A DNA stretch of 64,000 nt from Agelas oroides (lineage: Eukaryota > Porifera > Demospongiae > Agelasida > Agelasidae): positions 9,966,492-10,030,491 of the forward strand of contig OX422189.1 in assembly GCA_949130485.1 (NCBI GenBank), given 5' to 3'. Shown in pieces: positions 34,850 through 45,369 of the stretch; the first letter of the stretch is position 1; each line of letters starts with the position of its first letter. Both the position numbers and the translations under genes were made by a program. The notes below the pieces were generated by a model. The model saw only the letters and a list, made by a program, of their open reading frames with translations. It ran no database searches and had not been told where the DNA came from.

Positions 34850-36743
34850 ACACAGGAGACACAGAGTCCCCCTTCCCTGCAGACAGCACATGGCCAAATC
34901 TCAAATCCCCCCACCGCAAGAAGAACAAGGATGTGTTCCGGTTCCTCTCTAAACAGAGTGACACGAACTACACCGTTCGGAGACACCAGCTTCAAATGAG
35001 TCGCATCCTTGAGAAAAATCAACATGTTAAGAAGGTGAGGAGAGGAGGGGAGCAGGAGGAGGGGAGAGAGAGAAGGGAAAAGAGAATAGGGGAAGGGAGG
35101 GAAGTAGATGATCTAGAGAATGTGAAGAGAGAATGTGAAGAGAGAAAGTATAGGGAGGGGAGGAAAGGGGAGAAGGGTGACGTGGAAAGAAGGGAAGGAT
35201 ATGATTGAGAGAGAATTGGAAAAAAAAAAAGAAGAAGAGAGAGGATGGAAAGAGATGAAAGATAATTTTACAAGTACTCTGCACATGCCACAACTTTACT
35301 GGTTAAATGTAACAATATGTCTACTGCACTCTCCATGACTTGTTCTTACCTTATACTCACACTCTTTCAATCCTTCCTCTCCTCTCTCTACCAGTCCATT
35401 GAGTCTATGATGGGTGTGCAGCTCTCAGATGACATTGGGGACTGGATCATGGATGGAGTGCTGGTCTGCCAGGTGGTCAACAAGCTCCACCCAGGAACCA
35501 TCAACACCATCCACACAACTACCGAGGGACAGGTAGTACACCCCAGTAGTTCTCAGTATACCTCAGTAATTCTCAGTATACCTCAGTAGTTCTCAGTATA
35601 CCTGTTGTGTTTACGAGTGTTCAGCGTAGGATTAGAACAGATACTAGACAGAGAGAGAGACCACACAAATGTTCTCATCCAGCTCACGAGGCAGAAGGAA
35701 GATTAATCACATGATCCAGTCATCTGACACATTACATCATACCATGCATACATTACAACAGTACCCAGCACATTACATAACGGTAACTAAGTACAGTTAA
35801 TACAATACCTCAGAAATTCTCAGTATACCCCAGTAATTCTCAGTATACTCCGGTAATTCTCAGTATACCTCAGTAATTCTCAGTATACCCCAGTAATTCT
35901 CAGTATACCTCAGTAATTCTCAGTATACCCCAGTAATTCTCAGTATACCTCAGTAATTCTCAGTACACCCCAGTAATTCTCAGTATACCCCAGTAATTCT
36001 CAGTATACCTCAGTAATTCTCAGTATACCCCAGTAATTCTCAGTATACCCCAGTAATTCTCAGTATACCTCAGAAATTCTCAGTACACCTCAGTAATTCT
36101 CAGTACACCTCAGTAATTCTCAGTATACCTCAGTAATTCTCAGTATACCTGTCGTGTTTACGAGTGTTCAGCGTAGGATTAGAACAGATACTAGACAGAG
36201 AGAGAGACCACACAAATGTTCTCATCCAGCTCATGAGGCAGAAGGAAGATTAATCACATGATCCAGTCATCTGACACATTACATCATACCATGCATACAT
36301 TACAACAGTACCCAGCACATTACATAACGGTAACTAAGTACAGTTAATACAATACCTCAGAAATGCTCAGTATACCCCAGTAATTCTCAGTACACCTCAG
36401 TATAGTAAGCACTACACAATGTGTGAACAGCTGCTAACATTAGTTCATGTCTTCTCCCTCCTAGCCACTGCCTCTTTCAAAGCGGACCATGAACATTGCT
36501 GCCTTCATTGCAGCTTGCAGGAAACTCAACATACCAGAGGAAGAGGTGGGACAGGTCATGTGACAGAGGCATTCTGGTCATGTGACTTTGTGTAGTTGGT
36601 AATGAATGATGGTATTCAAGTGGGTATAATGGTAATTTACACACACACACACACAGCTATGTTCAGCAGGTGACATCATGGAGCTAAAAGATCCTTTGCG
36701 TGTAATCACATGCTTACAGCGAGTACTTGAAACTGCACAGTAG
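19289..36743 (+). CDS. LRCH: LRCH: leucine-rich repeat and calponin-homology protein (20 exons)
   Basis: Exons: 19289-19451, 21897-22041, 22870-22996, 23409-23514, 23768-23904, 24208-24389, 24501-24588, 25290-25352, 26364-26521, 29539-29739, 30042-30138, 30278-30361, 30506-30560, 32548-32651, 33068-33266, 34308-34409, 34856-35034, 35395-35532, 36465-36545, 36657-36743. Phases agree throughout; total 2496 nt (831 aa). Exons 1-5 encode LRRs (VLNLSGRNL, LTSLNLSNNRLVSLP, LRVADNPLESPP) and exon 6 the LRR cap (VRGLVHISKYLESL). A charged helix (EEYREAAHRLYMEQERQKRK) and a basic, Pro/Ser-rich middle follow. Exons 18-20 are the CH domain (DWIMDGVLVCQVVNKLHPG, MNIAAFIAACRKLNI, DPLRVITCLQRVLETAQ-stop). 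Mammalian LRCH proteins bind DOCK-family GEFs and affect septin/actin organisation. A possible AATAAA is at 36907. An unrelated kinase-kelch gene occupies the intron before exon 10. Exons 10, 13, 17 and 20 have (CA)n directly before the acceptor. Confidence 0.93.
19834..20209. mobile_element. MITE with about 34-bp terminal inverted repeats
   Basis: Left end AGGCCACTCCAAATGAGACT TTAGTTTCCCGTCC and right end GGACGGGAAACTA TAGTCTCATTTGGAGTGGCCT are reverse complements apart from a few bases. It lies in LRCH intron 1, about 376 bases, no ORF. The interior is GC-rich near the right end (GGGGGCGGGCGG). Confidence 0.8.
20215..21424 (+). other. LRCH intron 1, no identifiable feature
   Basis: Mixed-composition intron. 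Within it, TTGAAGGCTGATGG / TTGAAGGCTGGTGG plus a TGATTGAGCATG word near 20970-21100 is duplicated. No coding exon or RNA is supported. Confidence 0.5.
21425..21674. mobile_element. MITE family 1, copy 3
   Basis: Full-length relative of the copy at 7448: CAAGAGCGCATAACAACAGG at the left, GCCTGTTCTTATGCACTCATG at the right, same interior. In LRCH intron 1. Confidence 0.85.
22645..22868. repeat. C/T tract before LRCH exon 3
   Basis: About 220 bases of CCTTCCTCTCCTCCCTC-type sequence on the coding strand, ending at the CACAG acceptor at 22869. Similar tracts precede exons 4 (23215-23408) and 6 (23938-24200). Confidence 0.85.
24629..25043. mobile_element. Long fold-back element with 10-bp target duplication
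   Basis: Begins TAGCCTAGTTCCCAGGCTTC and ends GGCCTGGGAACGAGGCTA. Inner arms also pair (TTTGCACTCACAATAATACACGG versus CCGTGTATTATTGTGAACGCAAA; CATCACGTGA versus TCACGTGATG). A poly-G run sits at 24767-24788. ACAGAGGGCT flanks both ends (24619-24628, 25044-25053). The terminal motif is shared with the tiny elements at 15572 and 29798. In LRCH intron 7. Confidence 0.88.
25076..25275. repeat. About 20-bp minisatellite (CACACACACCTCCACACCCT)
   Basis: Eight to ten units with CA-length variation, directly upstream of the LRCH exon 8 acceptor (25289). Confidence 0.85.
25565..25737. mobile_element. MITE with TACAGTGGAACCTCTCT ends
   Basis: Left end TACGATGGAACCTCTCTTGA, right end AGAGAGGTTCCACTGTA, inverted. 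An internal word (CCTGAAATAWGGACACCT) occurs twice. Ends begin with TA, consistent with a Tc1/mariner-like TA target, which is inference. In LRCH intron 8. Confidence 0.7.
26073..26313. mobile_element. MITE family 1, copy 4
   Basis: CAAGAGCGCATAAGAACAGG at the left, CCCGTTCTTGTGCGCTCTTG at the right, interior as in the other copies but in the orientation of copy 2. It ends about 50 bases before LRCH exon 9. Confidence 0.85.
26708..26824. mobile_element. Small TTAACCCTTTAAC element
   Basis: TTAACCCTTTAAC at 26708 and GGTTAAAGGGCTAA at about 26813 form inverted ends around about 100 bases. The shape matches the larger TTAA element at 33518. The right flank CTAA would be a decayed TTAA. Confidence 0.45.
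26972..29295 (-). pseudogene. Kinase-kelch unit A, nested in LRCH intron, broken
   Basis: The kinase exon 29295-28225 starts MATGGAAGAL and has GHGSYAVV (G-loop), KCVGKKI (lysine), IIHRDLSANN and LSDLGVAK. It is interrupted by an in-frame TAG at 28740-28738, where every other unit has a Gln codon (QMT-stop-TKAPGTPCYMPPEA). The tail donor is ACACAG|GTATAT at 28225; the kelch exon starts at 28096 (PHLFHPQAKLQWKRCADMP). The kelch frame is broken near 27778-27848 by an insertion that copies 27228-27297, a later blade of the same gene. It lies wholly between LRCH exons 9 and 10, antisense to LRCH. A truncated kinase (about 185 aa) could still be made. Confidence 0.85.
29449..29538. repeat. (CA)n tract abutting LRCH exon 10 acceptor
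   Basis: About 80 bases of pure CA on + after a short CGCACGCAC stretch, ending ACACAG|CTCCTCC at the LRCH exon 10 acceptor. There is no pyrimidine tract between the repeat and the AG. Confidence 0.9.
29798..29842. mobile_element. 45-bp fold-back element with 9-bp target duplication
   Basis: TAGCCTCGTTCCCAGGAAGC ... GGGCCTGGAAACGAGGCTA (about 20-base inverted arms), flanked by GGCCATCTA at 29789-29797 and 29843-29851. It is little more than two terminal repeats, yet has a perfect direct repeat. Between LRCH exons 10 and 11. Confidence 0.9.
30435..30505. repeat. (CA)n tract abutting LRCH exon 13 acceptor
   Basis: About 70 bases of CA ending CACACAG|CCGCC at the 3' splice site of exon 13. Confidence 0.9.
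30561..32547 (+). other. LRCH intron 13
   Basis: About 2 kb with no supported gene. The stretch about 31490-31680 (TTGTGACAGTTTGTAC ... GGTACATTCAATCTACA) recurs at 47905-48065 in the kinase-kelch cluster. The stretch 32055-32165 contains AGAGAGTGA and GGGATTTGAGCCC, related to the element at 1771. Confidence 0.6.
33518..34050. mobile_element. piggyBac-like non-autonomous element with TTAA duplication
   Basis: Left: TTAA (33514-33517) then CCCTTTAGGGCC. Right: GGCCCTAAAGAG then TTAA (34051-34054). TTAA targets with CCYTTT-type termini are the signature of piggyBac-family elements. 533 bases, no transposase ORF. In LRCH intron 15. Confidence 0.75.
34138..34187. mobile_element. Fold-back element, family TAGCCTCGTTCCCAGG
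   Basis: TAGCCTCGTTCCCAGGCTCTC and GAGAGCCTGGGAAGAGGGA flank TGTGCCCATGCAT. The right end is imperfect and no clear target duplication was found. Confidence 0.6.
34655..34850. repeat. Compound (CA)n tract before LRCH exon 17
   Basis: About 195 bases of CA interrupted by ACACCACAC and GCACGCAC words, ending CACACTGACACAG at the exon 17 acceptor (34855). Confidence 0.9.
35545..36410. repeat. 20-bp minisatellite interrupted by a duplicated 210-bp block
   Basis: Units of CAGTAATTCTCAGTATACCY fill about 35545-35600, 35812-36147 and 36355-36410. A non-repetitive block of about 210 bases (TGTTTACGAGTGTTCAGCGT ... GTTAATACAATACCTCAGAAA) occurs at 35605-35815 and again at 36152-36362, nearly identical. 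It lies in LRCH intron 18, splitting the CH domain. A remnant (CTCAGTATACTAAGCACT) precedes the exon 19 copy at 46175. Confidence 0.9.
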
Positions 36744-39062
36744 ACCACACCCCTCTCCTCACTGTCCCACCACTCCCTAGATTATACTAATAACTGTGAA
36801 AGAAAACATTAATTTCAATTTAGAGAGAATCATCTTGAACATGCAACATGAGATTGCTTAGCATATGTGATGTTATTACATGCAATATGGATGTGCTGTG
36901 TGGTAAAATAAACCTTTTCTGTTTCCATGTTAGTTTGGTTACTTGCATGTGATATGTACTGTGGCTGAAATTGAGCCATTCAGTAGACCCATATGGTGTA
37001 TCTAACACTTAGCAATTATAACACCCAACCACTAGTTCTTCTAGAAAAAGTCTCACTTGTACTCATGTGCTAGAAAGAATCCAGCAGCATCGACCCCTCT
37101 TCTGAGGTATAAGGTACATAAGTACATTCTAAACATGGTAATTTTAGCTACTAATGGCCACAATAACAAGGCCAAAGTGGCGGTAGATAGCTGGACTTTA
37201 GATGAGACTAGTTTCTGTAGCCAGTCACAGGTTGGGAGTTTAAAGGAGCCGAAACCTGTGATTGTGCAAGGATCAGACTGGGGACTCCCTTGACAACCAG
37301 CAAAAGAAAACCATGAACTGGAAGCAGCAGAACATTATAATATAACTATAATGCATTTATAGAGTCTCTTTTTATTCTGTATAGTATATCACACACAAAC
37401 ATACGCCCACCAGGGCCACCCCCCCCCCCCAAAAAAAAAGAACAATTCATCTCATTTTTAATGACTCAAGGTACAATGGACAAGTTCCCTGCCACCCTCC
37501 TTAACAGGAAGACTCTCAAACACACACAACCATCAACACCACCAAACCCCTCATAAGCTTCAACTGTTCTTCTAACTTGTTCAATGATGACTGTTATATA
37601 CCATTATGTAGCTATACCAGCTCTTTGTCTAACAACAATGGTCTATGACCCTCTTCCTTACACATAATTCAGTGACTAATCAAATTGTAGTAGAACCCGC
37701 GAGCCAAAGGGTTCCATACTACACACAGCTTTTGGAGGGTGGAATGAAGGATGAAGGGTGCCTGGGGACACAGTAGATTAGGCTGAGATGATGGTGCACC
37801 CTGAACAATCCTCTCACATGCTATATTTTGGAAATCTTTCCCTGAACTGAAGCAGTGTGGGGAGTGGGTGACTGGGTGGGTTATGCTCACTGCGTCCTGC
37901 CCAACCTTCAGAAATGGTGGAGCCATACGTATGACTCCTGTCACACAACCCCAGGCTCTGGATCCTCCTCCTTAGTGGGGACAGTCTTATGAAAGGTAAC
38001 CTCGCACCAGAACGTATAGTTTACTGTCCGTCTTAGCACTGACATTGGAGTGGTTTTATGTTGCTCACTCATCGACGACAAAACTATGCACGGTTTGTGG
38101 TGGGTTAAAAATAGCATAAAACAGACCAACACAATACAAATGTTCTGAGTAGGCAGATTGGAGGAGGGTGGCTATTTATAGAACTACCATATTTAGAGGG
38201 AAAAAAAACTGAAATGTATCAAGTATACAAAACTAAGGCTATAAGTATTTTGAACCAAACAAGGTTAAAGAGTATTTTGAACTGAATACAAAATTGTGTG
38301 GTAAAACAAACCTTTCTGTTTCCGTGTTAGTTACTTGCATGTGATATGTACTGTGGCTGAAATTGAGAAGTCGGTTGATGCACTTTTTTCTGGTTACTTT
38401 TAGTTGCCCGTATATAGTATTATGGCTACAATTCAGAAATTCGTGGTGAATCCACCCACACAGGTGATAACCCTGTCTGATTTTATCTCTGCATTACCTG
38501 AAGTTAAAGCTAAATGCATGTTCCATATCATTCGTTTAACTGCCTTACTATACAATTACCTTCCTATTCACTTGTCTCCAACATAGTTAATTATGATGGC
38601 AAACTTAAACCTGTTTGACATCATAATTATGGGAACTGTGCTCTGTACATATTTACATGTGCATGTACACTGCAGTGACCCCACCCCCACACACACCTCC
38701 TCATGATGACAGACTAGGAGAGGCAGAAGAGAAAGCTACAGAGGTTCAAGTCCTCCTCACCTCTCAGTCTACCACACCCCTCCACACTCCACACAGAGAT
38801 ACAACTAAACACAGGAAGGAAGCTTAAGGGTGAGTAAGGGCTAGTGTAAATTAGTTGGCACAATGTATTTAAGTCAGTAACATGTAATTGTAAACAGCAC
38901 AGTAGAAAACACTACTACAAGGGTAAACAACACAAGTCTGGAACATTCTTTAGCTAACTCTGCAGCAGACCTCTGATGTAAATTGTGAAAAAGCCTGACC
39001 TTTGTGGCAAAAAATAGTTGTACAAGATAAGGTGGTGCACAGAAATCTGTACTATGACCGTT
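36744..39062. other. LRCH 3' flank with decayed LRCH copies
   Basis: Holds a possible LRCH poly(A) signal (AATAAA, 36907), then pieces copied from LRCH. 37525-37560 matches exon 13 (AACCATCAACACCACC), with the donor GTAAGC changed to ATAAGC. 38716-38806 matches exon 9 (GAGAGGCAGAAGAGAAAGCTACAG). The stretch 38300-38380 repeats 36915-36990. 37620-38620 is duplicated at 41690-42590. No intact gene is visible. Confidence 0.7.
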
Positions 39063-41354
39063 CTAGATGGTAATGGATCCCAGGAAAACCGTCTTGGTAA
39101 GCTTGTCCTGGTCATCCCTCCCACCAACCACTACCACTCGATTGGATGATAGCTGTACTGCAGTACAGGCATAGCGTGGTTCTGATAGATTCCAAGTGGT
39201 GACCCTGACCCAGGAGTTGGTGAGGGGGAGGAAGACATGGATTGCATGGGAGGCAGAGGTTTTGTCATCCCACCCTCCCACAGCTAGGAGGTTTCCACTC
39301 AGGCTTGCTGCAGCAGACCCCTTCAGTGGGGTGTCAGGGAGGGTCTTCCAGACTGACATGTAGCTAGCTGACTGGTGAGTAGGTGAGGCAGCTTTCTGAA
39401 TGAGGTCAGCAATAGGAGCGTACAGGGCGGTGGTTATGTGCTTATCACCTTTTCCCCCAAGTTGGTACCAGATGTCTGCAATGGTGACAGAGGTCATGCC
39501 CCAACAAGGTGCAGGTAGGGAGTCAGCAGTGTGCCACTGAGAGGTTTCACTGCTGTACACCTCCACAGTGGCACAGGGCACATAGATGCCATCCCTGACA
39601 CCAATGAGCCCCCCACTGGCAACAATGGCACACTGGGTGGTGGCAACTGAGAGGTGAGCTCTACCAGTTGGCATGGGTGTGAGAAGCTCCTCCCATTCCT
39701 GGGATTGTTCTTTGAAGTGATACACTTTGCCAGTGGTACTGTTACTACATGGTATCAAGCCTCCCACAGTGATCAGGTTTCCCATGAACTGAGCCATGGC
39801 AAAGGAAACTATGTGGTGGGGAGGGAGCCTGAGATGACTCCACTCATTCCTGGATGGGTCATATTGGAAAACCTGCAGTGCATTCTCAATAAGCTCATGT
39901 TTAGTAACCCCCCCTCCCATGTAGACTTTCTCCCCTATCACAACAGCCTGTAGCTTTCGCATTGCCACTAATACTGGTATATCAGCACACCTCTTCCACT
40001 CCAGCTTGGCCTGGGGGTGGAGGAGCTGGGGCTGGATGGAGAGAACAATGTTGGTATATAGCTAATCACACTTACTTCCTGAGTGTATGCATGAACACAC
40101 CAAAAACTGTACTGGTATAGGAAGTGGCAACAACTTACAAATGTTTTGTTAGGCTCTATTTTAACTTCACCTCAACTGGACAGTGGTTACTTCTACTTAT
40201 ATATGTACCTGGCTTTGTATGTCAGACTCTCTGGTATGGCTGGGCTGACTGTGTGCCTGTCGTGAGGGGCTTTGAACTGATAGTCTCTCCACCTCCGCCC
40301 TCAGAGACTCAATTTCAGACTGTTTTGAGTCAATTTCTGACTGTTTTGAGTCAATTATTGACTGCTTTGAGTCAATTAGTGACTGTTTTGACTGGTTTTC
40401 ATCAGTGAGGGCCTGTAGCTGTTGAAGCATCTCGACTCGATTGGTGAATGGTTGGGAAAGTGCAGACAAGATGGTGTTGACTCGATCAAGGAGCACTGGA
40501 GTCTCGGGTCTCCGAACTGGCGCATTGCTGAGGCACTGGCATATCACAGCCATGAGAAGATGGTCATTGCCAATCTCCTGGAGATACTCTGCCCTGCGTT
40601 CAACTTCAGAAACAGGGATGATTGCACCTTGGTTTCGTGGATCAGGACGAAAAGCATCCTCAGGAAATGGCCACCTTCCACAGAGGGTGTGGATGATCAG
40701 GACACCATAAGAGTAGATGTCGATCTTTGAGGTGTACTTTGGTTTTGCTATGAGAGCCTCTGGTGGCATGTAGCAGGGGGTGCCAGGTGCTTTGGTTTGT
40801 GTCATCTGGGTCATTCGGGCAGGGGTCAGGTTGAGGATCTTTGCTACCCCCAGGTCAGAGAGCTTGGCATTCATGTTGGATGTCAGAAGCACATTATTAG
40901 CTGAGAGGTCACGATGTATTATTGGTGGGGATCTCTCATGCAAGTAGCGCAGGCCAAGGGCCACATCTCGCAGTATTCCATAGCTGATCTCTTCTGGTAG
41001 GACACCATACCTCTCCAGACAGGCAGACAGGGTGGTGTGGAGGTGCTCCATCACCAGTACAGGCAGCCGGGAGCCGTGTTCAAACCACACACCGAGGAAC
41101 TGCACAATGCATGGGTGGTGCAGTCCACTGAGGAGTTCACATTCTCCTGCAAATCGCTCCAACATGGCTGCCTTCTCATGGGGTGTGGCTGATTCAAACA
41201 AAATGCTATGGATCTTCTTACCCACACATTTCAGACCATGATACTCAAGTTCTTTCACCACTGCATACGACCCATGCCCCACCTCTCTACCTGTATCACG
41301 AACCCCATGAAGTTCAAACCGTCTCAGAGCACCAGCTGCACCTCTTGTGGCCAT
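39063..41354 (-). CDS. Kinase-kelch unit B, intact (704 aa)
   Basis: Two exons: 41354-40209 (382 codons) and 40031-39063 (322 codons plus TAG), joined in phase 0 (CAG|GTACAT ... CCAG|CCCC). The kinase domain (about residues 18-315) has G26-x-G28 in GHGSYAVV, candidate lysine 46/47 (CVGKKI), an αC Glu in FAGECELL, HRD 147-149 in HRDLSANN, DLG 167-169 in place of DFG, and PPE 197-199. VQFLGVW and YSYGVLIIHTLCGRWPFP suggest a TKL-like kinase. The tail repeats DSKQSEI-type heptads (coiled coil). The kelch exon has six GG blades (VYMGGG, LITVGG, IVASGG, YQLGG, LLAVGG, VVVVGG). No signal peptide or membrane segment, so probably cytosolic. The start is the methionine conserved in all units (MAT..GAAGALR). 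Substrate unknown. Confidence 0.87.
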
Positions 41355-43161
41355 CACACAACATTGCAAAGAAAATTGTCCAAAAACCAAAAGGGGTGGG
41401 TACACAAAACACTACCTGTTGTCATGGGAGCAGTAGGTGTGGAATGCAGGAAGTGATTATGAATATAGTATAAAACATACTCATAGCATGCATTTTGCAC
41501 AAGGGCAAATGAAATTTTGTGCAAAGCAACAATATTAGCTACACACACACATACACACACACACACGCACATACACACACACAGCCACCACTCAACACTG
41601 CACAACCATCAACACCGACCGACCACCACCAAACCCCTCATAAGCTTCAGCTGTTCTTCTAACTTGTTCAATGATGACTGTTATATGTAGCTATACCAGT
41701 TCTTTGTCTAACAACAATGGTCTATGACCCTCTTCCTTACACATGTGTAATTTTGTGTGAACTAACCAAATTGTAGTAGAACAGCCAGCCAAAGGGTTCC
41801 ATACTACACACAGTTTTTGGAGGGTGGAATGAAGGATGAAGAGTGCCTGGGGACACAGTAGATTAGGCTGAGATGATGGTGTACCCTGAACAATCGTCTC
41901 ACATGCTATGTTGTGGAAACATTTTGAAAACAAATCCTGCCCAACCCTTATACGGGGCCGGGGTTTAAACGTTTTTTCAGAAATGGTGGAGCCATACGTA
42001 TGACTCCTGTCACACAACCCCAGGCTCTGGATCCTCCTCCTTAGTGGGGACAGTCTTATGAAAGGTAACCTCGCACCAGAACGTGTAGTTTACTGTACAT
42101 CTTAGCACTGACAGTGGGTTTATGTTGCTTACTCATCTACGACAAAACTATGCATGGCTTGTGGTGGGTTAAAAATAGCATAAAACAGACCAACACAATA
42201 CAAATGTAGCTTTAAGAGAGATTGGAGGAGGGTGGCTATTTATAGAACTACCATATTTGAAAAAAAAAAAACCAGAAATGTAACAGAGATGAAAGAGCAT
42301 TTTGCACTGAATACAAAATTTTATTACATGCAATTATGGATGTGCTATGTGGTAAAACAAACCTTTCTGTTTCCGTGTTAGTTACTTGCATGTGATATGT
42401 ACTGTGGCTGAAATTGTGAAGTCGGTTGATGCACTTCTTTTCTGGTCACTTTTAGTTGCCCGTATATAGTATTATGGCTACAATTCAGAAATTGGTGGTG
42501 ATCTCCACACACACAGGTGATAACCCTGTCTGATTATATCTCTGCATTACCTGAAGTTAAAGTTAAATGCATGCTCCATATCATTTGTTTAAATACATAA
42601 TACATGCACATGCATGCGCCACACAGCCCCTCAGAATGACAGACCAGTCAAAGAAGGAGTATCGGGAGGTTGCGCCACACAGCCCCTCAGAATGACAGAC
42701 CAGTCAAGGAAGGAGTATCGGGAGGTTGCTCACCAGCTGTACATGGCCAGAGCAAGAGAGGCATGCAGAAGAGAAAGCTACAGAAGTTCAAGTCCTTCTT
42801 TTAACAATGGGTATACATGTACATTGTTGCATCAGTATACATCCTGCATGTGAACTATAGTGTCAGTCCTGGGGTCTCACCGGGTCCCTTGTTATTGCAG
42901 TGAGAGTGTGCATGGGACCATGGCATCAGTATAAACTGCTCTTCAGTAACATGCAAGTAGCATAAAACAACACAAGAATGATCAAAACAAGTTAGTAAGT
43001 TGAGCAAAATAATGACATTTTGTGTTTTACGATGAGAAAATCTGGGTATGAGACTGCTCCAACAAAATAGTCACCAACTAAACAGTCCAATTTCTGTCTC
43101 TAATGTAAACTTGTTGAATTTATTGCAAAATGTATGGTACGCGGGCTACAATAAGTCTGTT
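41355..43161. other. Spacer B-C with LRCH exon 13- and exon 9-like fragments
   Basis: 41583-41640 copies LRCH exon 13 and its CACACACAG acceptor, but the donor is ATAAGC. 41690-42590 repeats the sequence at 37620-38620. 42618-42810 copies exon 9 (MTDQSKKEYREVAHQLYM reading), with a 56-base internal tandem duplication at 42616-42671/42672-42727. No functional gene is evident; ORFs here are relics. Confidence 0.75.
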
Positions 43162-45369
43162 CTAGATGGTGATGGATCCCAGGAATACTGTGTTGGTATG
43201 TTTGTCCTGGTTATCATACCCACCAACCACTAACACTTGGTTGGATGATAGCTGCACTGCAGTGCAGTGATAACGTGGCTCTGGTAGATCCCCAGCTGTG
43301 GCCCTGACCCAGGAGTTGGTGAGGGAGAGGAGGACGTTGACTGCTGGGGAGGCACCAGGGGAGGGAAGGATTTTGTCATCATAACCTCCCACAGCTAAAA
43401 GGTTTCCACTCAGGCTTCCTGCAGCAGACTCCATCAGTGGAGTGTCAAGGAGGGTCTTCCAGACTGAAATGTGACTAGCTGATGTGTGAAAAGGTGAGGT
43501 GGCTTTCTGAACAATATTGGTAAGAGGAGTGTACAGGACGGTGGGTATGGCCTTGTTTTCAGCACCAATTCCCCCCAGTAGGTACCAGGTGTCTTCAATG
43601 ATGACAGAGGTCATGGCTCCACAAGGCACAGGTAGGGGGTCAGCAGTGTACCACTGAGAGATTTCACTGCTGTACACCTCCACAGTAGCACAGAGCACAG
43701 GGTTGTCATCATCCCTGAAACCAGTGCACCCCCCACTGGCAACAATGGCGGACTGGGTGGTGACAATTGAAGGGCAAAATCTAGCAGATGGCATGGGTTT
43801 GAAGAACTCCTCCCATTTCTTGGATCGTTCTTTGAAGCAATACACTTTACCAGTGACAGCAGTTTCATCATGCAACCTACCCCCCACTGTGATGAGGTTT
43901 CCTTCAAACTGAGCCATGGCAAACCAAACCACTTGGTGGGGAGGGAGACGGCTCCATTCATCCCTGGATGAGTCATACTGAAAAACCTGATAATAATCAT
44001 CAACACTCTCAGTATCACCCCCTCCTAAGTAGACCCTCTCCCCCATCACAACAGCCTGTGGCTTACTCATCTTCACTGGCATATCAGCACACCTCTTCCA
44101 CTGCACCTTAGCCTGGGGTAGATGGAGCTGGGTCTAAAGAGAGAACAATGTTGGTATAATGTAGCTGACTCCCAATTCTGGTAGATGTTAAGCTCTATTT
44201 CTGCTTAACTTGTTACTGCTACTTACAAATGGATTGTATGGATGTATATACCTGGCTTTGTATGTCAGACTCTCTGGGCTGACTATGTGTGTGTCGTGAG
44301 GGGCTTCGAACTGATAGCCTCTCCACCTCTGCCCTCAGAGCCTCAATTTCGGACTGGTTTGACTGGTTGCAATTGGTAGCAGTGAGGGTCTGGATACGTG
44401 CCTCAAACCGTTGAAGCATCTCAACTCAGTTGGTGAATTGTTGGTTGAGCGCAGACAAGACAGTGTTGACTTGATCAAGAAGAGTTGGAGCCTCAGGCCT
44501 CCGAGCTGGGAAGTTGCTTAGGCATTGCACTGTAAAAGCAAATTTGCGGTTTTAGCTAATTATTTGGTTACTATACAATTGCATGACTGTCGTTCCTATG
44601 CTAATTCAAAGAATGTGGTGCTTGTAAAATATTTTTGGGAGGCTAGTAAAGATTACTCAAGTATCAGCTCCCACTGCATGAATCTTTTCTAGTCACACAA
44701 CTGTAGTAGCCAAATAACAACTCTGTTCTGCAGTGTGCATGGTGAATCACAGCCATGAGAGGATGGTCATTGCCAATCTCCCGGACATATTCTGCCCTGC
44801 GCTCAACTTCAGATGCTGGGATGATGGCATCTGGGTTTCGTGGATTGGGACGAAAAGCATCCTCAAGAAATGGTCACCTTCCACAAAGGGTGTGGATGAT
44901 CAGGACACCGTAAGAGTAGACGTCAATCTTTGTAGTGTACTTTGGTTTTGTTGTGAGAGCCTCTGGTGGCATGTAGCAGGGGGTGCCAGGTGCTTTGGTC
45001 TGTGTCATCTGGGTCATTCGGGCAGGAGTCAGGTTGAGGATCTTTGCCACCCCAAGGTCTGAAAGCTTGGCATTCATGTTGGATGTGAGAAGCACGTTAT
45101 TGGCTGAGAGATCATTGTGTATTATTGGTGGGGATCTCTCATGCAAGAAGCACAGGCCAAGGGCCACATCCTGCATTATTCCATAGCTGATCTCCTGAGG
45201 TAGGATGCCATACCTCTCCAGACAGATGGACAGAGGTACTCCATCACCAATACAGATGATACTCATCTTTAACCACTGCATACGAACCGTATCCCACCTC
45301 TCTCCCTGTATCATGAACCCCATCGAGTTCAAACCATCTTGAAGTACCAGCTGCACCTCCTGTGGCCAT
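43162..45369 (-). pseudogene. Kinase-kelch unit C: kinase broken, kelch exon open
   Basis: The ancestral ATG is at 45369 (MATGGAAG). After GYGSYAVVK, about 190 bases are missing compared with other units, removing the catalytic lysine, αC and hinge; the frame then ends in TGA. HRD is changed to HND (IIHNDLSANN) near 45115. The Trp codon of LCGRW is TGA near 44875. An insertion of about 210 bases (44526-44740) with CACTG/CAGTG ends splits the C-lobe. The kelch exon 44133-43162 is open (VQWKRCADMPV ... VFLGSITI) with six blades. A kelch-only product is possible but would need a new start. Confidence 0.82.
44526..44740. mobile_element. Small insertion in the kinase C-lobe of unit C
   Basis: Absent from all sister units. 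It begins about CACTGTAAAAGC and ends GCAGTGTGCATG, so its ends are short inverted repeats (ATTGCACTG / CAGTGTGCAT). About 210 bases, AT-rich, no ORF. Confidence 0.6.

Noticed and set aside
37669-37944. - strand ORF shared with 41691-42017 (QPNLLCPQAPFILHSTL)
   Set aside because: It recurs because the spacer was duplicated; the two copies differ by indels, have no splice context and match no family I know.
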